From assembly GCA_027489105.1 (NCBI GenBank), contig JAIYAJ010000074.1, forward strand, positions 1 through 11,940: DNA of 11,940 nt. The letters run 5' to 3'. The position numbers and the translations under genes are program-made. Positions within the stretch are counted from its first letter, which is position 1. Every line of letters begins with the position of its first letter. Positions 1 to 5,999 of the stretch are shown here, piece by piece. Origin of the DNA: Zymomonas sp. (GTDB lineage Bacteria > Pseudomonadota > Alphaproteobacteria > Sphingomonadales > Sphingomonadaceae). The notes under the pieces are model-generated. The model did no database searches. It had not been told where the DNA came from and saw only the letters and a program-made list of their open reading frames with translations.

Positions 1-933
1 ACCGATGCGGTCGCCGCGCGTGATGCGGAAAGTCAGGTCGCGGATGATGGTCCGGTCGCCGAAGGCCTTGGTGACATGCTCGGCATCGATCACGACCTTG
101 GTCTTGACGTCGTCGGCGCCGATCGAAAGCTTGGCGGTGCCTTGCGGCCCCATCATCGCCTTGCGCGCCGCGCGCATCTCGATCAGCTTGGCGAGGCGGC
201 CCTGATTGCGCTTGCGCCGCGCGGTGACGCCGCGATGCAGCCAATGCTCCTCCAGCTTCAGCCGCGCGTCGAGCCGCTCGGCGTTGCGCGCCTCGTCCTC
301 ATAGACCTTTTCGGTCCAGGCTTCGAAGCCGCCGAAGCCGACTTCGTTGCGCCGGATGGAACCGCGATCGAGCCACAGCGTCTGCTTGGTGAGGCGGGTC
401 AGGAAGGTGCGGTCATGGCTGATCACGACGAACGCGCCGCCGAAGCGGCCGAGCCAGGATTCGAGCCATTCGATCGCGGCGAGGTCGAGATGGTTGGTCG
501 GCTCGTCGAGCAGCAGCACCTCGGGCTCCTGCGCCAGCGCGCGGGCGATGGCGGCACGGCGACGCTCGCCGCCGCTGGCGGTGGCCGCCTCCCGGTCGAG
601 ATCGATCCCGATCTGGCTGGCGATCGCCTCGACGACATGGGCCGGCGGCGCATCGGCGCCCGCCAGCGCGAAATCGCGCAGGGTCGCATGGCCCGCCATC
701 GACGGCTCCTGCTCGAGCATGATGACGCGCGTGCCGGGCACGATCGTGCGCAGCCCCTCGTCGGAGTCGATCTTCCCCGCGAGCAGCTTGAGCAGGGTCG
801 TCTTGCCCGCGCCGTTGCGCCCGATCAGGGCCAGGCGGTCGCGCGGCGCGATATTGATGTCGAGGCCCCGGAACAGCCAACCGCTGCCCTGCACGACGCC
901 GAGATTCTGATAGGATAGGATGGGAGCGGACAT
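1..933 (-). CDS. uup: ABC-F family ATPase, Uup-like (partial, C-terminal part beyond window)
   Basis: Only the first 311 codons are present; the frame is open to the window edge. The protein starts with ATG at 933 (MSAPILSYQNL). The first ABC domain is complete: Walker A GRNGAGKTT at residues 38-46 (Lys44), signature SGGE at 120-123, Walker B LLLDEP at 140-145 followed by TNHLDL, and the switch His in ISHD near 171-174. The inter-domain linker carries RGVTARRKRNQGR, which is typical of Uup rather than of EttA. The second ABC domain begins at about residue 278 and is cut before its Walker A. There is no membrane segment, as expected for ABC-F proteins, which act on ribosomes or, for Uup, also on DNA intermediates and transposon excision. 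No strong Shine-Dalgarno sequence lies before the ATG. It is divergent from the PepSY-like gene. The ABC-F assignment is very secure; the Uup subfamily is inferred from the linker. Confidence 0.92.
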   Translation of the reverse strand, partial: MSAPILSYQNLGVVQGSGWLFRGLDINIAPRDRLALIGRNGAGKTTLLKLLAGKIDSDEGLRTIVPGTRVIMLEQEPSMAGHATLRDFALAGADAPPAHVVEAIASQIGIDLDREAATASGGERRRAAIARALAQEPEVLLLDEPTNHLDLAAIEWLESWLGRFGGAFVVISHDRTFLTRLTKQTLWLDRGSIRRNEVGFGGFEAWTEKVYEDEARNAERLDARLKLEEHWLHRGVTARRKRNQGRLAKLIEMRAARKAMMGPQGTAKLSIGADDVKTKVVIDAEHVTKAFGDRTIIRDLTFRITRGDRIG

Positions 934-1022
934 GTGTCTTACTGATGCAACAGGTCTGGGCTTTCTGCCGAAGCACGAACATTCATGCCCTATTCAAGCC
1001 CATGACCCTATGCCTATACCCC
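934..1022. promoter_or_regulatory. divergent intergenic region between uup-like and PepSY-like genes
   Basis: These 89 bases separate two divergent starts and must hold promoters for both unless the transcripts begin further out. I see short AT-richer words (CTATTCAAG near 986-995, TATGCCTATACC near 1008-1019) but no pair of -35 and -10 boxes I would assign. The plus-strand gene has no clear ribosome binding site, so a short-leader or leaderless transcript is possible. Confidence 0.4.
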
Positions 1023-1331
1023 ATGTCAATGCGTAACCCCGTTGCCGCCCTTTCGCTGGCCTTGCTTTTCTTTGCCGCGTCGCCCGCTTCGGCGGACCGG
1101 AATCGCGTGCCCGAACAGGATGCGCTGCGCGCCGGGGTGCAGTCGGGCGAATATCTTCCCTATTCCGAAATGCGTGCCCGCGCCCAGGGTCGGGTCGAAG
1201 GGCGCATGATCGGTTCGGAATTCGATCCGGGAACCGGACGCTACCGTTTCAAGTTTCAGCGGGGCGGTTCGGTGATATGGATGGACATGGACGGCCGCAC
1301 CGGTCGCGAACTGGGTCGCGTCGGACAATGA
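1023..1331 (+). CDS. small secreted PepSY-like protein
   Basis: This encodes 102 residues. The frame opens upstream at 945, but the start is placed at ATG 1023 (an ATG at 1029 is equally possible) because a signal peptide then begins at once: MSMRNP, a hydrophobic stretch VAALSLALLFFAAS, and a likely signal peptidase site after PASA (residue 24). The mature part of about 78 residues ends in a PepSY-like pattern: G-x-EFDPGTGRYRFKF, then a strand with SVIWMDMDGRTGREL, resembling the 'conserved fold, Asp-x-x-Thr-Gly' half of PepSY domains. It should be periplasmic. The gene lies 36 bases before a PhoP-type response regulator and its kinase, an arrangement often seen for PepSY-like proteins, so it may modulate the kinase or be its target. 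The family call rests on pattern only; the signal peptide is clear. Confidence 0.75.
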   Translation: MSMRNPVAALSLALLFFAASPASADRNRVPEQDALRAGVQSGEYLPYSEMRARAQGRVEGRMIGSEFDPGTGRYRFKFQRGGSVIWMDMDGRTGRELGRVGQ

Positions 1332-1355
1332 ATTCGACCCCGGATGGGGTTCTGC

Positions 1356-1362
1356 AAAGGGG
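1356..1362 (+). promoter_or_regulatory. ribosome binding site of the response regulator gene
   Basis: AAAGGGG lies 5 bases before ATG 1368. It decides the start of the response regulator in favour of 1368 over the in-frame upstream ATG at 1344, which would add eight residues (MGFCKGEV) not expected before a receiver domain. Confidence 0.7.
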
Positions 1363-1367
1363 AAGTG

Positions 1368-2030
1368 ATGCGCGTCCTTATCGTCGAGGATGAACCGAAT
1401 CTGGGCCGCCAGCTGCGCGCCACGCTCGAAGGTGCCGGCTATGCCATCGACCTCGCCACCGATGGCGAGGACGGGCATTTCCTGGGATCCACCGAAAGCT
1501 ATGACGCGATCATCCTCGATCTCGGCCTACCCGAAGTCGACGGGCTGACCGTGCTCGATCGCTGGCGCCGCGAGGGCCGCGACGTGCCCGTTCTGGTTTT
1601 GACCGCGCGCGACAGCTGGTCCGACAAGGTCGCTGGGCTCGATGCCGGCGCCGACGATTATCTGACCAAGCCCTTCCAGACCGAAGAGCTGATCGCCCGG
1701 CTGCGCGCGCTGATCCGCCGTGCGTCGGGCAATGCTTCGTCCGAACTGACGGCGGGCGACGTCCGCCTCGACACGCGCAGCGGCAAGGTGACGCTGGCCG
1801 GCGAGCCGGTGAAGCTGACCGCGCAGGAATATAAGCTGCTCAGTTACCTGCTCCACCACAAGGGCAAGGTCGTCAGCCGCACCGAGCTGATCGAGCATAT
1901 CTACGATCAGGATTTCGACCGCGACTCGAACACGATCGAGGTCTTCGTCACGCGTATCCGCAAGAAGCTGGGCCAGGACGTGATCACGACCATCCGCGGC
2001 CTCGGCTATTCGCTGGATGATCCCGCTTAA
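1368..2030 (+). CDS. response regulator, OmpR/PhoP family
   Basis: This 220-residue protein has the normal length for the family. The receiver domain (1-115) has the acidic pocket E7/D8, phosphoacceptor D51 in ILDLGLP, T79 in VLTAR, and K101 in DYLTKPF. The C-terminal winged-helix DNA-binding domain (about 125-220) shows the usual LTAQEYKLLSYLL, the transactivation loop and recognition region (VVSRTELIEHIYD, NTIEVFVTRIRKKLG), and ends with the wing hairpin ITTIRGLGYSL. On phosphorylation by the kinase encoded next door it should dimerise and bind promoter repeats. The downstream kinase gene starts inside its last codons (14-base overlap), so the two are translationally linked. It resembles PhoP/QseB most; the regulon cannot be told from sequence. 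Confidence 0.95.
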   Translation: MRVLIVEDEPNLGRQLRATLEGAGYAIDLATDGEDGHFLGSTESYDAIILDLGLPEVDGLTVLDRWRREGRDVPVLVLTARDSWSDKVAGLDAGADDYLTKPFQTEELIARLRALIRRASGNASSELTAGDVRLDTRSGKVTLAGEPVKLTAQEYKLLSYLLHHKGKVVSRTELIEHIYDQDFDRDSNTIEVFVTRIRKKLGQDVITTIRGLGYSLDDPA

Positions 2031-3450
2031 GGCGATGCCGGCCGCTTTGAAGGGCTGGTTCTCGCGGGAGGCCGGCCCACGGCGCCATTCGACCGGCTCC
2101 CTCACCCGCCGCATGATCTCGATCGCGGCGTTGTGGATCATCGTCCTGCTCGTTGGCGGCGGCTTTGCGCTCGACCGCGTGCTGAGCGAGGCGATCACAC
2201 GCAATTTCGACGGGCAGCTCGAATATGTGCTGAACGCGATGATCGGTTCGGCCGAAATCGGCCCGGACGGCGAAGTCCGCTTCAACCGGCCGCTCGGCGA
2301 CCAGCGGTTCCTGGAACCCTATTCGGGGCTCTACTGGCAGGTCTCCGGGCCCGGCCATGAGCCCTTCCGATCGCGCTCGCTGTGGGACCGGGCGCTCCGA
2401 CAGGATGCCAAACATCATGGCCGCGCGCTCCATGTCGACAATAGCGACGAGTTCGACGGCGAGCCGCTGCGCGTGCTCGACCGCGAAATCCGCCTGCCCG
2501 GTTCGGACACCGAATGGCGTTTCGAGGTCGCCGCCAGCCGCGCCGCACTCGACGATCAGATCGCGGTGCTGCGGCGGACGCTGGTCCGTTCCTTCGCAAT
2601 ATTGGGCCTCGGCCTGATCATCCTCGCCGCGCTGCAGGCAACCTATGGCCTGTGGCCGCTGCGCAGCCTGCGGCGGGCGGTCGCCTCGGTGAGTTCGGGC
2701 ATCAGCTCGCGGATCGAGGCACGCTTTCCGAATGAGGTCCAGCCGCTCGTCGACGAACTCAACGAACTGCTCGCGCATAATGAGCGCCAGGCCGAGGAGG
2801 CGCGGCGCCACGCCGGCAACCTCGCCCATGCGCTCAAGACCCCGCTGACCGTGCTGATGAACGAGGCGACCGCCAACACGCCCGAACTGGCGGAGACGGT
2901 CGTGCGCTCGACCAGCATGATGCGGCGGCAGGTCGACCACCATCTCGCCCGCGCCCGTGCGGTCGGGCGTCGCGCCAACGCCCAGGCCCGCGCCGAAGTA
3001 TGGCCTTCGCTCAAGGCGGTCGAACGCGCGGTCAACCGCATGCACCGCCATGTCACCGTCGATCTGGCCGGGGACAAGGATGCGATCGTCCATGTCGAGC
3101 GGCAGGATCTCGACGAAATCCTCGGCAATCTGATCGAGAATGCCGCGAAATATGGTCAGGGCCGGGTGTTCGTCACGGTCGGCCGCGTGGTTCGCGAGCT
3201 GCCCGGCAACCGAAAGGCCGAGCAGATCGAGATAGTGATCGAGGATGACGGCCCCGGCATTCCGGAGGCCGAGCGCGGCAAGCTGTTCGAGCGCGGCGCG
3301 CGGCTCGACACGGGCAAGCCCGGGACCGGTCTGGGTCTCGCGATCGTGCGCGACGTGATCGGCATCTATGGCGGGTCGATCGCGCTCGAAGAGAGCGAGG
3401 ATCTGGGCGGCCTTCAGATCCGCGTGCGCCTGCCCGGCGGCGGAAGCTGA
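2017..3450 (+). CDS. membrane sensor histidine kinase, PhoQ-like
   Basis: This encodes 477 residues. The architecture is transmembrane helix 1 (about 33-52), a periplasmic sensor region of about 140 residues (53-191), transmembrane helix 2 (about 192-208), a HAMP-like linker, the dimerisation/phosphoacceptor helix, and a HATPase domain. The H-box is AHALKTPLTVL with catalytic His271; the HxLKTPL form is that of PhoQ-type kinases rather than the common HELRTPL. ATP-binding motifs are the N-box N371/N375 (NLIENAAKY), G1 box EDDGPGI (409-415) and G2 box GTGLGL (436-441). All catalytic residues are present. The start at 2017 overlaps the regulator gene; ATG 2035 is an alternative with AAGG just before it, at poor spacing. 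It is paired with the PhoP-like regulator; the signal is unknown, and the neighbouring periplasmic PepSY-like protein is a candidate partner. Confidence 0.93.
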   Translation: MIPLKAMPAALKGWFSREAGPRRHSTGSLTRRMISIAALWIIVLLVGGGFALDRVLSEAITRNFDGQLEYVLNAMIGSAEIGPDGEVRFNRPLGDQRFLEPYSGLYWQVSGPGHEPFRSRSLWDRALRQDAKHHGRALHVDNSDEFDGEPLRVLDREIRLPGSDTEWRFEVAASRAALDDQIAVLRRTLVRSFAILGLGLIILAALQATYGLWPLRSLRRAVASVSSGISSRIEARFPNEVQPLVDELNELLAHNERQAEEARRHAGNLAHALKTPLTVLMNEATANTPELAETVVRSTSMMRRQVDHHLARARAVGRRANAQARAEVWPSLKAVERAVNRMHRHVTVDLAGDKDAIVHVERQDLDEILGNLIENAAKYGQGRVFVTVGRVVRELPGNRKAEQIEIVIEDDGPGIPEAERGKLFERGARLDTGKPGTGLGLAIVRDVIGIYGGSIALEESEDLGGLQIRVRLPGGGS

Positions 3451-3457
3451 TCGCGCC

Positions 3458-4282
3458 TCAGAGCGCCTTGCCGGCCCGCCCCGCCAGTTCGACCACATAT
3501 TGCCAGGCGACCCGGCCCGAGCGGCTGCCCCGCTGGGTGGCCCAGGCGATCGCGTCGAGCGGCTCGAACTCCAGCCGGTAACGGTCGGCATAGCCCTTCA
3601 CCATCGCGACATAGGCATCCTGGTCGCAGACGTGGAAACCCAGCGAGAGGCCGAAGCGATCGGCCAGCGCCAGCTTGTCGTCGACCACGTCGCGCGGGTT
3701 GATCGCGCTATCCTGTTCCTTCAGGTCGCGCGGCACGATGTGGCGGCGGTTGGCGGTGACGTGCAGCCGCGCATTGGCCGGGCGCGCCTCGGCGCCGCCT
3801 TCCAGCATCGAGCGCAGGATCCGCGGCCCCTGCCCGCCCGCTTCCTCGTCGAAGCCGAGATCGTCGATGAACAGCAGGAAAGCGCGCGGCACCTCCGCGA
3901 TCAGCGCGAACAGGCGCGGCAGATCCTCGATCTTCTCGCCGGCGATCTCGATCAGCGCGATGTCCTGCCCCTCGCCGCGCAGATGCCCGACCGCCGCCTT
4001 GACCAGCGCCGACTTGCCCGCCCCGCGCGCGCCCCAGAGCAGCACGTCATGCGCCGCGGCGCCCTGTGCCAGCCGCCGCGCATTTTCCAGAAGAGCGGCC
4101 TTCTGCGCGTCGATGCCCGTCAGCAGGTCGAGCGGCAGAGGCGCAAAGGCCCGCGCCGCCGCCAGCCCATGGTCGCGCCAGACATAGGCCGCATGGGCCG
4201 CCGGATCGGCATGCGGCGCAGGCGGGGGCGCGAGGCGTTCGAGAGCGTCGGCGATGCGGCGGAGCGTGTCAGGATCGGTCAT
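3458..4282 (-). CDS. DUF815-type AAA ATPase
   Basis: This encodes 274 residues from ATG 4282 (MTDPDTLRRIADALERL). The frame extends upstream to an ATG at 4378, but that would add a cysteine-rich tail unlike the family. Motifs are Walker A GARGAGKS at 84-91 (Lys90), Walker B FLLFIDDLGF with D140/D141, a sensor-1 type Asn178 in VTANRRH, and LADRFGL with Arg209 as a possible arginine finger. The segment HDVLLWGARGAGKSALVKA followed by LIEIAGEKIEDLP is characteristic of the DUF815 family, predicted cytosolic P-loop ATPases of unproven function in proteobacteria. It is convergent with the kinase gene (7 bases between stops), so it is not in that operon. The family call is strong; the cellular role is unknown. 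Confidence 0.88.
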   Translation of the reverse strand: MTDPDTLRRIADALERLAPPPAPHADPAAHAAYVWRDHGLAAARAFAPLPLDLLTGIDAQKAALLENARRLAQGAAAHDVLLWGARGAGKSALVKAAVGHLRGEGQDIALIEIAGEKIEDLPRLFALIAEVPRAFLLFIDDLGFDEEAGGQGPRILRSMLEGGAEARPANARLHVTANRRHIVPRDLKEQDSAINPRDVVDDKLALADRFGLSLGFHVCDQDAYVAMVKGYADRYRLEFEPLDAIAWATQRGSRSGRVAWQYVVELAGRAGKAL

Positions 4283-4431
4283 GGGAGCGAGATAGCGGTC
4301 GCCCCGATGGCATTCCAGCGAAAGCTGGCCGAGAGGGCAATGTGCCAGCTGTCCGAAACACCAGCCAAACTCCCACAAGCGAAACTCTTGAAATAATCTA
4401 TCTAATATCTTCCGTTATCACCTGACGATAT
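4283..4431. promoter_or_regulatory. leader region of the DUF815 gene, with inverted repeats and an AT-rich upstream part
   Basis: These 149 bases lie between the end of the small membrane-protein gene and the start of the ATPase gene, both on the minus strand. The half near the ATPase is GC-rich and holds overlapping inverted repeats (separate entry). The half from about 4380 is AT-rich and is the natural place for a minus-strand promoter, but I cannot assign boxes with confidence. Confidence 0.4.
4315..4350. repeat. overlapping inverted repeats in the DUF815 leader
   Basis: CCAGC (4315-4319) and GCTGG (4324-4328) are perfect complements around a 4-base loop. AGCTGGC (4323-4329) also pairs perfectly with GCCAGCT (4344-4350) across 14 bases. 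The middle arm is shared, so the two hairpins exclude each other. A third CCAGC occurs at 4361-4365. In the minus-strand transcript the larger stem is followed by only UUU, so it is a poor terminator. It may be an operator, an RNA switch, or chance. Confidence 0.35.
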
Positions 4432-4632
4432 TCAGCCGCTGCACAAGATTAAGATCCAAATTACAAATAAGATTAAGGCAACATTACTTCCTATGCTGAT
4501 CCAATATAAAACGGGATTATTCTTATGGGTTATGTGTTCGCAAAATATACGTCGAGTCAGCGTCCGCCCAGTGTGAATCTGTAAGACGGTGATTAAAACC
4601 GTCCCTGCCAAAAACAGGTAGAGCGCCACCAT
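4432..4632 (-). CDS. small two-helix membrane protein in an AT-rich patch
   Basis: This encodes 66 residues from ATG 4632, 11 bases after the prsR stop on the same strand. Transmembrane helix 1 is at about 2-19 (VALYLFLAGTVLITVLQI) and helix 2 at about 41-64. Between them is a short positive loop (GRTLTRRIF, then HITHKN), which predicts a cytoplasmic loop with both ends outside. The layout 'helix, GR-x-L-x-RR, NP-x-x-YW, helix' has the look of a conserved small inner-membrane protein, but I do not recognise a named family. A ribosome binding site is weak: GGAGG lies within the last codons of prsR, about 16 bases upstream, so translation may be coupled to prsR. Its base composition (about 39% GC) is far below that of its neighbours. 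The hydrophobic pattern and tight spacing argue that it is real; function unknown. Confidence 0.6.
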   Translation of the reverse strand: MVALYLFLAGTVLITVLQIHTGRTLTRRIFCEHITHKNNPVLYWISIGSNVALILFVIWILILCSG

Positions 4633-4643
4633 AAACTACGAGC

Positions 4644-5999
4644 CTACGCCTCCATCCCATATTGCTTGAGCAGGTCGTACAGCGTCGGTCGGCTGATCCC
4701 CAGCATCTTGGCGGCGCTCGATATATTGCCCTCGCTGCGGGCCAACGCGCGGCTGATGGCGGTGCGGTCGGCGACCTCGCGGACGGCCTTCAGGTTCAGA
4801 TAGCCGCCATCCTCGCGCTCGGGGGCGAGGTCGAGGTCGTCGGCGGTCACCAGCTTGCCGTCGGCCATGATCACCGCGCGCTTGAGCTTGTTCTCCAGCT
4901 CGCGGACATTGCCCGGCCAGCGCCAGCCGTCGATCGCGGCAAGCGCGTCGGGGGCGAAGCCCTTGACCGGCGAGCCCATCTCGCGCGCCAGCCGGCGGAG
5001 CAGCGCGCGGGCGATCAGCAGCGCGTCGCCGGGCCGTTCGGCCAATGTCGGAATGCGCACGACGATCTCGGCAAGGCGATAATAGAGGTCCTCGCGGAAA
5101 CGGCCCTCGCCGATCATCGCTTCCAGATTCTGGTGGGTGGCGCAGACGATGCGGGTGTCGACCGCGATCGCCTTGCGGCTGCCAATCCGCTCGATCACCC
5201 GCTCCTGCAGGAAGCGCAGCAGCTTGACCTGGAGCGGCAGCGGAATGTCGCCGACCTCGTCGAGGAACAGCGTACCGCCCTGCGCGAGCTCGATCTTGCC
5301 CTCGGTCGTCTTGATCGCCCCGGTGAACGCGCCCTTCTCATAGCCGAACAGCTCGGCCTCGAGCAGATTCTCAGGGATCGCGGCGCAGTTGATCGCGACG
5401 AAGGCCCCGGCGGCGCGCTTGCTCGCCCGGTGCAGCATCCGCGCCAGCACCTCCTTGCCGGTGCCGCTGGCGCCGAGCAGCATCACCGACACGTCGGTAT
5501 TGGCGACGCGCTCGATTGTGCGGACGACCTTGAGCATCGCGGGGTCGTTGGTCAGCAGTCCGCTATCCTCGTCGACGCCCTGCTGCGCCTGGAGCCGCGC
5601 ATTTTCGCGCTCCAGATCATGCAGCTGGAAGGCGCGGGCAACGATCAGGGCCAGTTCGTCGATCTCTACCGGCTTGTGGTAATAATCATAGGCGCCCGCC
5701 GCGATCGCCCGCAGCGCGCCTTCGCGCGCGCCATGGCCCGATGCGACGATGACCTTGGTGTCCGGCTTGAGCGACAGGATCGCGTCGAGCGTCGCGAAGC
5801 CCTCACTCGTCCCGTCGGGATCGGGCGGCAGGCCCAGATCGAGGGTGACGACCGCCGGCTCGTAATGGCGCAAAGCGTCGATCGCGGCTGCCCGCGTCGT
5901 GGCGGACACCACCTCATAGTCCTCGAACGCCCATCGCAGCTGCTTCTGCAGCCCCTCGTCATCCTCGACGATCAGCAGGCGCTGGCGCGGACCGCTCAT
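4644..5999 (-). CDS. prsR: PrsR, PEP-CTERM-type sigma-54-dependent response regulator
   Basis: This encodes 451 residues, close to the usual PrsR length. The domain order is receiver (1-125; phosphoacceptor D54 in TLDLGLP, K109 in YYHKPV), AAA+ sigma-54 interaction domain (about 148-385; Walker A GASGTGKE at 176-183, intact GAFTGA loop at 223-228, Walker B GGTLFLDE at 241-248, FREDLYYRL near 301-309, WPGNVREL near 361-368), and a Fis-type helix-turn-helix (about 424-446, NISSAAKMLGISRPTLYDLL). It should activate sigma-54 promoters after phosphorylation by PrsK. The start codon overlaps the prsK stop in an ATGA, giving translational coupling. The family assignment (TIGR02915-like) comes from the receiver style, including LPPDPDGTSEGF, and from adjacency to prsK. 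In bacteria with exosortase A this pair controls exopolysaccharide and PEP-CTERM protein genes. Confidence 0.93.
   Translation of the reverse strand: MSGPRQRLLIVEDDEGLQKQLRWAFEDYEVVSATTRAAAIDALRHYEPAVVTLDLGLPPDPDGTSEGFATLDAILSLKPDTKVIVASGHGAREGALRAIAAGAYDYYHKPVEIDELALIVARAFQLHDLERENARLQAQQGVDEDSGLLTNDPAMLKVVRTIERVANTDVSVMLLGASGTGKEVLARMLHRASKRAAGAFVAINCAAIPENLLEAELFGYEKGAFTGAIKTTEGKIELAQGGTLFLDEVGDIPLPLQVKLLRFLQERVIERIGSRKAIAVDTRIVCATHQNLEAMIGEGRFREDLYYRLAEIVVRIPTLAERPGDALLIARALLRRLAREMGSPVKGFAPDALAAIDGWRWPGNVRELENKLKRAVIMADGKLVTADDLDLAPEREDGGYLNLKAVREVADRTAISRALARSEGNISSAAKMLGISRPTLYDLLKQYGMEA

Noticed and set aside
76..918. A 280-codon plus-strand frame opposite the ABC-F gene
   Set aside because: The minus strand reads as an uninterrupted ABC domain with Walker A, signature and Walker B; the plus frame is its complement.
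1984..3591. A 535-codon minus-strand frame opposite the histidine kinase gene
   Set aside because: It is the antisense shadow of the kinase gene, whose H, N, G1 and G2 boxes are all intact. The product shows no recognisable fold or start signal.
4333..4350. A GG-N10-GC spacing resembling a sigma-54 promoter before the DUF815 gene, plus strand
   Set aside because: Only the GG and GC pairs match; the -24 and -12 flanks (TGGCAC, TTGC) have several mismatches, and it faces away from the ATPase gene.
4323..4350. The AGCTGGC/GCCAGCT hairpin as a Rho-independent terminator for the prsR transcript
   Set aside because: The stem is only 7 pairs with a 14-base loop and is followed by just three U residues on the minus-strand RNA, too weak to call a terminator.
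4283..4378. N-terminal extension of the DUF815 protein to ATG 4378
   Set aside because: The extra 32 residues (cysteine- and glycine-containing, no family likeness) fall in the hairpin-bearing leader; MTDPDTL at 4282 fits the expected start better.
3368..4396. A 342-codon plus-strand frame opposite the DUF815 gene
   Set aside because: Shadow of the ATPase gene; no ribosome binding site, and it begins inside the kinase gene in another frame.
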